In this document: piece after piece, positions 1 to 10,242 of the stretch
Layout: each line of letters starts with the position of its first letter
Position numbering within the stretch: the stretch's first letter is position 1
DNA from: Terebella lapidaria
Taxonomy: Eukaryota > Annelida > Polychaeta > Terebellida > Terebellidae
DNA: 64,000 nucleotides
Direction of reading: 5' to 3'
Assembly: GCA_949152475.1 (NCBI GenBank)
Contig: OX424567.1
Span: forward strand, 20,609,402 to 20,673,401
Program-made: the position numbers and the translations under genes
Notes under the pieces: model-generated
Databases searched by the model: none
What the model saw: only the letters and a program-made list of their open reading frames with translations
What the model was told of the DNA's origin: nothing

Positions 1-620
1 CATGTCGAACCAATAGAAGCCCCGTCACGTCCAGTCCGTCAGCGACGACAACCAGTGTAGCGTCAGAGTACCTAATCATCGACCCTCTTCCTAATCCTCG
101 ACCCCTGCAAATGGCTGGACAAAACTTCAATAAACTAAAATGTGAAATGTGCTGGAATGTGTATTAGAAGTACTTTCAATGTGGTTATTGTCAGATGCCT
201 GTTTTGCACAGCTGTTTGGCAGTGTTTGCAGGGGTCGATGATTAAGGACAGGGTCGATGATTAGGTACCCCGACGATACCTGAAGGACTATGTGGCGAAG
301 TAACTTTTGATTTGTGTATTCGTTTTGATTTTCAGAGCAGTTCGGTTGTGGTCTCAACTTTTTTTAAAAAGGGGAGGGATGTGTACGTGTTAGTTAAGAG
401 TAAATCGATACTGCCAAATACGGAGTTTTCATTCGGTGTTTCTATTTATCACGAACATACACCATTACAGAGAATACAACTAAAACACCATTAGGCAATA
501 ATAATGGGCAACTCGACAAAAATTTCGGGTGAGAATCAATTTACGCATGGACAAGCTCCAACCCAGTAATAATGGTATTAAGGTAGCGAGGGATATTAAC
601 GAGACCTGCATTTTTAATGC
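1..620 (+). mobile_element. 3' end of a Gypsy-like LTR element (pol tail, PPT, start of 3' LTR), interrupted by a MITE
   Basis: Frame 1 from base 1 reads VEPIEAPSRPVRQRRQPV and then stops at the edge of an inverted-repeat insertion. Beyond the insertion (from about 269) the reading resumes as RRYLKDYVAK and stop. A basic, Arg/Pro/Tyr-rich tail like this is common at the C-terminus of Gypsy/Ty3 polyproteins. A purine tract at 366-379 is followed by TGTGTACGTG at 380, which fits a polypurine tract next to the start of a 3' LTR. The LTR end is uncertain; a CA near 610 is one possibility. The call rests on layout and amino-acid flavour, as no catalytic domain lies inside the window. Confidence 0.4.
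68..268. mobile_element. 201-bp foldback/MITE with ~45-bp inverted arms
   Basis: The left arm at 68-112 is nearly the reverse complement of the right arm at about 225-268; both arms start with GTACCTAATCATCG when read inward, and the match weakens beyond these ends. It splits the probable Gypsy tail. No target duplication could be fixed with certainty. Confidence 0.6.
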
Positions 621-1247
621 AGCAACTTTTTTTTTCCGAAAATAAAAATAGAAAAACATGAATCATTTTTATGAAAATGTGTTTTTACGGGTTCTCAGTG
701 ATCAGGACCTTCCTTATGGAATATTATTCGACACGTTTGAAAAGATTTGAACATTTGACCTTGACATCGATCATGACAACTTGACTTCAATTACCTCATC
801 AAATCGAGATGGAATGAAAATTTGGAAAAACATGTGCAATTCCTTTCCTGCATGTATTATCTAGCCGCATCTCTCTACATCAATTTGACACACAGTTTTA
901 CGAAAATGTGTTCGTTCGGGTTCTCAGTGATCTTGGCCATGATCCTTGACCTAGATCGGTCATCCTATTGAATTCATGGCCCGTAGGTGCATATCAATTT
1001 TGGAGCGATTTCATGCCATTTTGACAAAGTGTATGACGTCATTGTGATATCACTATACTTCATAGCGCCAAAAATAAGGTATGACCGGAATTGTGGGCTC
1101 AAAACCTTTTCAACGATATACTACTCTAAAACAGTGCGCAAAGATTTGTAAATGACCTTGAGCTATGACCCCAGATGAACGCTTCAAAGTCAAGGTCCTA
1201 TCTTATGCGCTTGCCATTGCCCTACACTATGAACTAAGTTTGAAGTC
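621..1247. other. Non-coding, AT-rich stretch; nothing recognised
   Basis: No credible coding region. The phrase GGGTTCTCAGTGATC occurs twice (near 689 and 918), both times just after ACGAAAATGTG-like sequence or a close variant, suggesting diverged repeat units. The stretch ends at the 3' LTR of the copia element. Confidence 0.5.
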
Positions 1248-1453
1248 TGATGAATTTGCCATCTTGGATCGGTACTCGGCTGATATTAGCAGAGAAATCA
1301 TGAACGTAATGAGAAACAAACAAAATCGCATTTTTGCTATCCCGCCATTTTATTCGCAGACTCGACAATGACATAGTGCGCATGCGTAACCGTACTATGG
1401 CGCATGCAAACCAGGTAACCGTACTATCACGAATTTACAAACAATATTCAACA
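1248..1453 (-). repeat. 3' LTR of the copia element (206 bp)
   Basis: Read on the minus strand, it begins TGTTGAATATTG at 1453 and ends TTCATCA at 1248, giving the standard TG...CA ends. A purine tract (AAGTGGGGG) sits immediately upstream. The half nearest 1248 is duplicated at 5468-5568 with two mismatches. An AATAAA lies inside it near 1350. The base order after the end (AAGTC at 1243-1247) may be one copy of a 5-bp target duplication; the partner is lost. Confidence 0.75.
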
Positions 1454-1541
1454 CCCCCACTTAAATGAGTGATGGTTACAAACTTATGATTGTTATGAAC
1501 ATCAATACTAAGGAACGAAACAATAGTCATATCATAACAGA

Positions 1542-4500
1542 TCAACATTGGCCAAACAAATCACACATGAACTGACAAAGTTTTCCCTTTGTTGCAGGCT
1601 TGGTGAATAAATCAGCAACATTATCAACAGTAGCAACATATCCCGAATTTACAACTCTCTGCTGCACAACATCCCTTATAAAGTGATATTTTTTGTCGAT
1701 ATGTTTGGTTCTCTGCGACACAATATGATTCTTGGTCAACGATATTGTGATTATCACAAAACAAAATTACAACTGAACAGTCAATCAGATCTTGCAACAA
1801 CTGTTTTAAGAAATATGACCTCCTTGAGAGCCACTGCAACAGCAACATATTCCGCCTCACAAGTAGAAAGAGCTACTGTAGTCTGTTTTTTACTTGTCCA
1901 TGAAATTGCGGAGCTATATTTACTTAATTTGAAACAATATCCTGATGTGCTCTTTCTGTCCTTTGACCCAGCCCAGTCGGCATCACAATAACCAGTCAAA
2001 CTCAATCTTCAGTAGTCTTACAAAAATGCAAACAATAATCAATAGTCCCCTTCAGATATCTGAAGACATGCTTCACAGCAACCCAGTGTTCAATGGTAGG
2101 CTTCTCACAAAACTGAGACAGTTTTGACACAACAAAAGAAATGTCAGGTCTGGTACACACCATGAGATATATCAAACCACCTATTGCCTGTCTATACAGA
2201 CTTAAATCAATAGATTCAGCGTCATCTGAGAATACTAGTTTTTGCTCACTTGGAGACACTCTAGGCTTGCAATCTGCCATTCCAAACTTGTCAAATACCT
2301 TAGATACATATTTCCTCTGGTTCAGTTTTATACCACCATCTGTGTGCTCAAAATTGATTCCTAGAAAACATGAGATCAAACCTAGATCCTTCATCCTGAA
2401 TTTACATTTCAACAGGTTTTTGGTTTCATTGAGAACATTTTCATTTGCACATGCAATAATAAGATCATCTACCCATGTGACAATGATCACTTTGTCATTG
2501 CTTTCACCTTTAACATACAAACATGGATCAGCTTCACTTCTAACAAAGCCAATTTCAACAAGATAACCATTGAGAACTGCATTCCAGTTGAGCCCACTTT
2601 GTTTCAAGCCATACAATGACTTATTTAGTTTGTACACTAATTTTTCACCATCTTTTGACTCTACCTCAAAACCTTGAGCTTGATCCACATACAAATCACA
2701 ATCAATATTTGCATTCAAATATGCACTTTTCACATCCATCTGGTGAACAATCATGTCCCTGTGGACTGCTACATCGATCAATGCACGAATAGTTGTAAAC
2801 TTTACAGTTGGAGCATAAGTCTCCTCATAGTCAACACCATAAATCTGACTGTAACCTTTTGCTACAAATATTGCCTTGTAAATCTGTTTATCACCAACAT
2901 CTTTGATACAATACACCCATCTGCCCCCACTGTCTTAGCACCCTCTGGTAATGTGGTGAGCGAGAAAGTGTTATTTTCATTCAAGGCATTCATTTCCTCT
3001 GTCATCGCTAACTTCCAGGACTCTGCATCTGGAGATTCTACAGCTTCAACATAGGATTTAGGCACATCACAAACATTATACATATAATCAACAGTGCACA
3101 AATTAACATCATCTTTTACATCATCATCAACTTTACATGCATAATCATTCAAATGTTTGGGTTTACTCCTGGCTCTTACAGGATATCCCCTATCAACATC
3201 ATCAGTTACTCTGTCACCTTGTTCCTGAACAACAGGCACATCATCTTCGGCCTCGTCGTTACCTTCATTCTGTACATGTTCAACAGGTTCACCCTCATTC
3301 TCAACTTGAACATTTCTGTCATCTTTCCTACACAGCGGAAAGTCATCACCGACATCATGAGGTTCATTTTGATTATTTGGCAACTTATCAGTAAATTTGA
3401 CACATCTGACCCTTCTGACAATGTTTTCATCCGGAAAGTACACAAAGTACGCTGGACTTCCTTTGTCATAGCCGACAAAAATACCTTTCTGACTTCGAGC
3501 ATCTAACTTGCCCTTAATTTCAACATAGGCAAAACAAACACATCCAAACAAATGCAACCTGGCCAAATTAGGTCGCTTTCCAGAGAAGGCTTCAATTGGA
3601 GTAAGGCTTAGTCTCCTGTTGTAACACCTATATCTGATGTAATTAGCAGCCAAAACAGCATAGTGCCAGAAAGATTTATCGATACCTGAGTCGATCAACA
3701 ATTCAAACATCGTGCTGTATTGAATAACGTACGCCAATTTCTTTCAGCTGTTCCGTTCTGATGTGGAGAGTACGGCGAAGATTTTTCATGCCTAATTTTG
3801 TGCTTTACAAAGATGTCTCGGACTTTACTATTGACATACTCTGTACCATTATTAGTCCTGATGCATTTAACTTCGCCATATGGAGCCACATAAGCCAAGA
3901 ACTTTTCAATAGCCATAAAAGTATCAGACTTGTTCTGAAGAAAGTGCACGAAAGAACAACCTGAATAATCATCAACAAAGTTACACACATATTTGTATTT
4001 TTCCCTAGACAATGGGGAAACTGGACCAGCTAGATCACTGTGTACTAACATAAGTGGCTTAGTAGCTTTAGCATCTGGTCTTCTACTAGTGAACTTTGAC
4101 ATTTTCCCAAAACACAGGTTTCACAATCAAAATCATTGGTACCCTGAATTTTCATGTTATTTGTTACACTCGGAAGTTTAGACATATTTTCCATGTTTAA
4201 ATGTCCCATAATCTTGTGCCAGTCTTCGGCCGATCTCTGGGTAGTGTTCACAGCGGTGCACAGGTAGTACAGACGACCTTCTTTCTTGATCGGGAACACA
4301 GAGCCGTCGTGCGCTGTCAATTCGGCCGACTCTGCAGCGAAGTTTACCGTCGCACCCTTGGACGACGCTGCTTGTACGGAGAAGATGTCCTTACTGTATG
4401 TTGGAACATACAGTACGTTGTCGAGAAGTACACTTCGCACTCGACCATCAACGTCCGTGATCTGGATCTTCGCGACTCCTCGTCCTTTGACGACACCAGT

Positions 4501-4779
4501 TGTTCTTGAGCCATCAGCCAGCTCTATGACGTGGTTTGACGGGTTGAATGATGAGTCCATACGCGTGAACTTGGACTTGTCTGTAACGATATGGGCGGTT
4601 GCCCCACAGTCGACAAGAGTGTTCACATGGTCGCCGACAACTACGGCATTCATAGTGTCTATCACACTGACTTTGAACATCGCTTCACCATCTTCAACAT
4701 GTGTCCTTCTTGCCCCCACTCGCTTTGGGCTTCTTCCAGCAGTAGTCTGTATCGTGGGTTTTGCTCTTACAAAAATCAC
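1542..4779 (-). pseudogene. Copia pol: protease, integrase, reverse transcriptase, RNase H (frameshifted)
   Basis: Pieces in order on the minus strand: aspartic protease with the motif LVDCGATAHIV (4779-4045) followed by the gag-pre-integrase region; integrase core (4102-3695) with HSDLAGP and HQNGTAERN; integrase C-terminal region (3737-2862); reverse transcriptase (2916-2002) with DVKSAYLNA and the TWVDDLIIA catalytic box; RNase H (2005-1542) with [10 protein letters not shown] and STCEAEYVA. At least four frame changes separate them. The second acidic residue of the integrase triad, normally Asp in a RTDNG-type motif, is Asn here (RTNNGTEYV). The protease active site is D-C-G where D-S/T-G is usual. 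Together with the frameshifts, these point to a dead copy. Confidence 0.85.
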
Positions 4780-5482
4780 ACCATCTTGACTTTTTCTTCG
4801 GACAGTCTCCTGCCCTGTGTCCTTTTTTCTTGCAATAGAAACACTTCATTTCACTTTCCTTGATCTTCGACTTACTGCTATCACCCAGCTTGAGTACCGC
4901 ATCGCGGGGTTTCTGATGGTCTTCAAAGTCTCGCAGAGCTTTTCTGAATTCACTTACGGTGTATTTCTTGTCACTCTGCGTCACGTACACTTCAAAAGCT
5001 TTGTATGACTCTGGCAGTCCTTTTAGTAACATGGCGATGATTAAACCGTCGCTTATGGTTTCTCCAGCATCCTTCAATGCTGTCCATGCTCGCTCGGCTC
5101 GTAGAACATAGTCTACAGTCTGTTCAGATTCAGCCATCTGCAAGGACGTCAGTGTGGAATACATCGATAAGACACGTGGTTTCCCACTCCCAAAATAATG
5201 CTGTTTGAGAATCTTTAGCGCTGCTCGCCCATCGTCCTTCGCTTCACGCATGACCAGTGACAGACTTGTGTCATCTAATACCTGGATCATCTCGGCGAAG
5301 ACGTCTTTGTTTTTCGTGGTTTCATCTTGGTCCAAATCGCCAACTTTATCAACAACTTCCTGAAGTTTCTGCCACCGTAGATATCCCTTGAACTTCGTCT
5401 CCCACAACTCGTATTTTCCCGCATCGCCAGTAAAGCACAACCGCTGAGCGTACCTGGGCCCATAACCTGATGAGTTTGCCAT
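4694..5482 (-). CDS. Copia gag with two zinc knuckles
   Basis: Encodes the capsid/nucleocapsid protein that packages the element's RNA. I place the start at the ATG at 5482 (MANSSGYGP...); the open frame continues further upstream, but only into the truncated LTR. The N-terminal two-thirds is the helical gag domain. The C-terminal part has two CCHC zinc knuckles: CFYCKKKGHRAGDC, then CDFCKSKTHDTDYC, embedded in Lys-rich sequence. The chosen ATG lies inside the 5' LTR, so the frame runs through the LTR end and the primer-binding site. The frame stops at 4694, while protease is read in another frame from about 4779, so gag and pol are separated by a frameshift. In copia elements gag and pol are usually one frame, which suggests decay here. 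Confidence 0.8.
   Translation of the reverse strand: MANSSGYGPRYAQRLCFTGDAGKYELWETKFKGYLRWQKLQEVVDKVGDLDQDETTKNKDVFAEMIQVLDDTSLSLVMREAKDDGRAALKILKQHYFGSGKPRVLSMYSTLTSLQMAESEQTVDYVLRAERAWTALKDAGETISDGLIIAMLLKGLPESYKAFEVYVTQSDKKYTVSEFRKALRDFEDHQKPRDAVLKLGDSSKSKIKESEMKCFYCKKKGHRAGDCPKKKSRWCDFCKSKTHDTDYCWKKPKASGGKKDTC
5454..5467 (-). other. Copia primer-binding site, internal initiator-tRNA-Met type
   Basis: The minus strand reads GGTTATGGGCCCAG directly after the TCA that closes the 5' LTR. This is the reverse complement of the anticodon stem-loop of metazoan initiator tRNA-Met (CTGGGCCCATAACC). Drosophila copia is known to prime from an internal fragment of initiator tRNA-Met, so the site is diagnostic. 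It lies inside the gag reading frame. Confidence 0.75.
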
Positions 5483-5590
5483 CTTGGATCGGTACTCGGC
5501 TGATATTAGCAGAGAAATCATGAACGTGATGAGAAACAAACAAAATCGCATTTTTGCTATCCCGCCATGGTATGGTATGGTATGGTATGG

Positions 5591-6758
5591 TGGGTGTGAC
5601 GAGCCCGGCATAAAACCTTGGCTATCTGCCCTGTCCCGTGTCGACGGGGCTCACCCTTTGGGGAGCGGCACTGAAATAATAAACACTCCTAGTAACCTTT
5701 AGGCTAACCTTACCCTTACCTTACTAATTATTTAGATCCCCCCTACGCGATACATGTTTGCCAAAGGCCGACCCTTTGGCACCTCCCGCTGCCCGTTCCA
5801 ACCCACCTAAAGCAACCCACCAGCCTACACGCCTCCCAGAACCCTGAAGTGCCCTAACCTTGGGTTTTTACCCCGTACAGAGCCAACATTGCAATAACAA
5901 GAAAATTCCACCCCCCCCCCCCCCCATTTGTAAACTTCCTCTCGTACCAGCATTCGTCATACACGCTACCCCCCCCCCACAAACCCCCTAACCCCTCCCA
6001 AATAAACCCGACGGTGGATACTAATGCCTCAAGCATATTCTACCTCATCTAGCCACCCTTCTAATGTGCGTACAGTCCCTGTATTACTAGGACTGTTCCC
6101 CTTTTACCCTTCCCCCCCACACCATTCCCCTTATGTAGAATCTAGAACTTCCCATCTTGTCTTAATAGGACCATAACCTTACCCTAGCTGCGATAACTCC
6201 TGCCCTTCTGACCCTATCGTAACCGTACTGCGCCCTTATAACCCACTTTCCCCATAAACTCCCCCTCCCTACCAGAACCTGCATCTAATTAGGCAATAAC
6301 TGGTTACTGCTCCTCCACCCTCCCACACCACCCCCCCCCCCCCCCTCCAATTGCTCAACTATGAATTTGCTTCTGAGTCCTATATGCTCCGATTGCTGTA
6401 TTATATGTGCTATGTCACCGTCAGGGTTTCCCCCAGATTCATGATTCGCTTGCACGGACATTGTTCTCTTAACACAGATATTTGCCCTCCTACTCCTATT
6501 TAACTGTATTTTATGGTGTTTAACACTCATTTTATTTTATTTTTACTTTTTACTTGAAGCCTCAGCTGTAATGAAATGTAACCAATGCTGTATGCATAAC
6601 TACACGGATATATCATAGCTATTCACCATTGAAGTCGTAGGGCAACAGAACACGCCTGGTTTACACACATGTCGTGCCTCCATCACCACCAGCAGTTTTT
6701 GCCCTCTCCACCAGACCTAATTCCCTTCCATGCATTCATGCATTTCACTCATACTGTC
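5591..6758 (-). other. LINE 3' UTR, with two long G-runs
   Basis: No reading frame. Homopolymers of 15 bases lie at 5911-5925 and 6331-6345. Near the tail (5600-5670) is a GC-rich potential hairpin, CCCGTGTCGACGGGG, about 60 bp from the ACCAT tail; LINE reverse transcriptases often recognise 3' hairpins. Confidence 0.5.
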
Positions 6759-9700
6759 TCAAACATCCACCCCTCCTGTTTGCCATTCTTTTACAAACCT
6801 AATGAGGTTTTTACGCTCCCGCCCTGACATTTCATTTTTTACCCACACTGCTCGTACATCTCCTCCTCCCTCGTCCAGCCACTGTTGCACCCCACACTGC
6901 TGTCTCGCTTCGATTAACTGGTCACATCCTTCCAGTAAGTGCTGAAGACTTATCTGGAATTCTGTCTTACATCTGGGGCATATGCGATCCCCGTTAGCCC
7001 CTATTGTATCCCACCCTAAATCGTCCAGACTCAACCTGCAATATATTTTACTATCCCCAGAGAAGTCTATGTAATCCATACGCCCCCACAACTGCCTTTT
7101 TGGGTACCAACTCAGGCGTCCATTCCTCCGTACCTCCTCCGCCCATTTCTCTTCTTCCCATGCCCTCCCAGCCTGGGTTACCTTGCTTTTCCACTCCGCC
7201 CCCCCCCCCATTCCCCATTGTACTGTAAACCCATCTCTTCCATGATATCTTCAATCTGCGACAACCATGGGTTCGCATCTCCCTCTGCAATAAGAGAGGT
7301 TAACAGCAACTTTGGCCACCGAGTATCAGCCATGCCCTTCAGCTTACCCCAGAACACTAACTTACGTATCCACACAAGCCCGGACACGGACATCCACCCC
7401 AGCTCCCCCCTAAGGCCTGGCTTCGCCGCTCTTCTACTTGCGCCTGTTATCCACCTAGCAAGGCGAAATTGGATCCATTCCATTTCCTGAAGCCAACTCT
7501 TATTGTAAACAATGACTTCGGATCCATATAAGATACCTGGTACCACGACTTTAGTCCATTGAGTGTCAGTAATTTCGACCACATCTAGGAATTCCCGTGC
7601 CCTTGCTTTAGTAAGTAACACCCGCCAATTTCTAGTTTCTTTAATAAAATCCTTTTGGTACCCGAATACTCGGTTTCTCCCTAGTCTGACCCCTAAATAT
7701 TTGTACACGTTTACTGCATCTATACACACTTCCGTCGTACCTTCCAATACCGACAAACCCTTTGTGCCCGTGGCCCTCTTACATATTTTCAGTAAACCTG
7801 ACTTAGATGCATTAATCATAACTCTTCTTGTCTCCAGAAACCTGATCGTTGTTCTCAGTAACTTCTTCACTCCCTCCTCCGAGCTCGCCATCAATGCTAG
7901 GTCATCGGCGAACAATAATCCTCCAACCCTGATTTGTCCTACCCAAATTCCTTCCCCTGTCTGATCTAACTCCCGCTCCAATCCAGCTACGTACAATGCG
8001 AACAATAGTGGTGACAGGACACAACCTTGCCTCAGCCCCCTATAACATGTTACCCATTCTGTCGTCCCGCCCACTGTTTCGGCCCTCCGACGATGATGAC
8101 CATACATAGTTTCTAGCAAACGAACCCACCTATCTCCCCACTTCAACCCACGCAATACCCCAAATAAGATATTTCTATCTACCGAGTCGAAGGCTTTGCG
8201 AAGGTCAAGGAACACAACAAACAGGGTTTCACTGGTTCGCTGGGCTCGCAGAATACTCTGGGTCAAAACTAGTAGGTGATCCATGCACCCTCTATCTGGC
8301 CGGAATCCGGCCTGAATCTCCCCATGTGTGCCTTCTTCCTCTGTTTTTGCTTCAATTCTATAATGCAGAATCTTAGCTAGCACTTTCCCCAGATTACTTT
8401 CGATGGCAATACTTCTGTAATTATTTAACAATTTACGGTCCCCCCCCCCCCCCCTTATGTATCAATGTAACTCGTTCTTCTTGCCACTCTTGGGGCACCC
8501 ATCCAGACTCAATTATCCAGTTGAACATGAAGGTTAACGCCTCCCAGAGTACCTCCCCTCCTTTCTTCAATAGCTCGTTCGCAATCCGGTCATCACCCAC
8601 CGCCTTCTCGTTCTTCAGTGATTTTACTTGGCGGACACATTCTTCCAGCTCTATAGCCTCCCCAACTATATCATCCACTTCCCCGCTCATTTCTATCTGA
8701 TCCTCTACCCCCCGTCCCCCGTCGATCGAGAAATGCCTCCCTTCTGTTTTCCCCAATTGGGCCAAATATTGTTGAATCTCTACGCGAATCACTGTGGGAT
8801 CCGATGAAGGATGCCCCCTTGATCCACTACCATAGTTACCCCCTGCCCCCCCCCCCTTATTTCCATTTTTTAGCTGTTTCCACACCGCCGCACTTAGTGC
8901 TCCCCCTTGTATATTTTCTCGCTGCCATTTCAACTTTGCTGTCCTCCTCTGTTTAGCGCCAAAGCTTGATTAGCACTTTGAAATGACTCCCATAACCTCT
9001 TAATGGCCTCCTGGTCATTGCTTTTGATGACTGCGCCTCGCCACAATCTGCCTGTCTGATTTCTGTGTTCGCCACCCTCTTCCACCTCCCGCTTATCCCC
9101 CTCTTGCCACCCGGGTTCCGCCCTGGCCGTTTTATCCCAATAGAGCGCTCCCCCGCTCTTATCACCCCCTTCACTAGAGCCTGGTATGCCGTCACGATGC
9201 CATCATCGTCACCATCAGGGTCTTTCTGTCTTAGCACCGAGGCCTGGATGATCCACTCCCTCATTTCCTTGGCTACCTCCTTTTGATACCTCTTCCAATC
9301 TGTGTGCTTAGTTATCAGCCACTTGCCCTGCGGCTCATGCCTCACTCGGCTCCCGCACCCTCGAACTTCAACGGTAATCCAATTATGGTCTGCAACAGTT
9401 TGCTTAGCATCCTCTTCATCAATCTCCATTCGTACTACATTATTTGCCATCCTCTCTCCCGTTAATACATAATCTATGGTAGTTTTGGTCCCGCGCCCCA
9501 TCCATGTCCATTTACCCTTGCATTGCTTCAGCTCATTTATTACAACTAGCTTCATTTCATCTACAAATTTGATGAGCTTTTTACCCTGACACCCTTGCCC
9601 AATTAAACCTTGGTTTTTATCCAATGACATGTGCCCATTTAGATCCCCTATAATGATTATCTCTTTCCCTTCTTGCCTAAGCCTTTCTATATCCGTCTTC

Positions 9701-10143
9701 AGAAAACCTATCAGCTCATCATTCCATGCTTGGGCTAGGTGATTCTCCCCTGCACACATATATATCCCCCCAAATGCGACATCTGCACCCCCTTCTCCCT
9801 TTAAAATGACCCACAACAAATCTTTAGCTGACGTACTGTCCCTTATGTCCCCCCCCCCATCCCATTATAAAGATCTTATCTCATTTTTAACAAAAATTGC
9901 AATGCCACCCCCTTTTTTTTCTTCAACCCCCCTTCCCTGAACAAATCTATTGTAGCTTTTTAGTAACAGTCCCCTCTGCTCGACTCGCCAATGCGTCTCC
10001 ACCAGCACTACCACCCCTGCGCCTTCTTTTTCCACACTCTCCTCTATTACCGGCCACATCTTACAAGTCTGCCCCCCAACATTGTTATATAGGAATTTCA
10101 TTTTTTTCTGTTGTATATGCTCAACCTCTACTTTACCCCCCAC
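6759..10143 (-). pseudogene. LINE ORF2: APE endonuclease and reverse transcriptase (frameshifted)
   Basis: ORF2 nicks target DNA and reverse-transcribes the element RNA. The endonuclease starts at about 10143 (KFLYNNVGG), with the catalytic VETHW segment, then IIIGDLNGH, IDYVL and ADHNWI after a frame change near 9850. The reverse transcriptase follows: LIHKGG up to 8440, then a frame change, NNYRSIAI, FLDLRKAFDSVD (motif A), GLRQGCVLSPLLF (motif B) and LLFADDLALMA (catalytic FADD box). After another frame change at about 7200 comes a C-terminal zinc knuckle CPRCKTEFQISLQHLLEGC. All catalytic residues I can identify are intact; only the reading frame is broken, mostly at G-runs. One break near 9.03-9.06 kb is not at such a run. 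Confidence 0.8.
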
Positions 10144-10242
10144 CCCTTGGTTCCCCCCCCCCCCCTTTCTTTTCCTTCTTGTTTTTCCCCTTCCCCTTAT
10201 AGCCCCTGGCAGTCATTGTTTCCCTCCCCCGCCCCTCTTCTT

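Larger units (their letters stand above)
1248..5568 (-). mobile_element. Ty1/copia LTR retrotransposon, decayed, 5' LTR truncated
   Basis: Minus-strand order is partial 5' LTR (5568-5468), primer-binding site (5467-5454), gag, protease, integrase, reverse transcriptase, RNase H, purine tract, 3' LTR (1453-1248). Integrase before reverse transcriptase defines the Ty1/copia (Pseudoviridae-type) order. The 101 bp shared by the two LTR copies differ at only two positions, so insertion was recent, yet the polyprotein is split by several frameshifts. The 5' LTR stops abruptly at 5568, where the (TATGG)n tail of a neighbouring LINE begins. Confidence 0.9.

Noticed and set aside
1165..1371. Possible small gene ending in the copia LTR
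   Set aside because: Its second half is LTR sequence repeated at 5.5 kb, and there is no recognisable domain.
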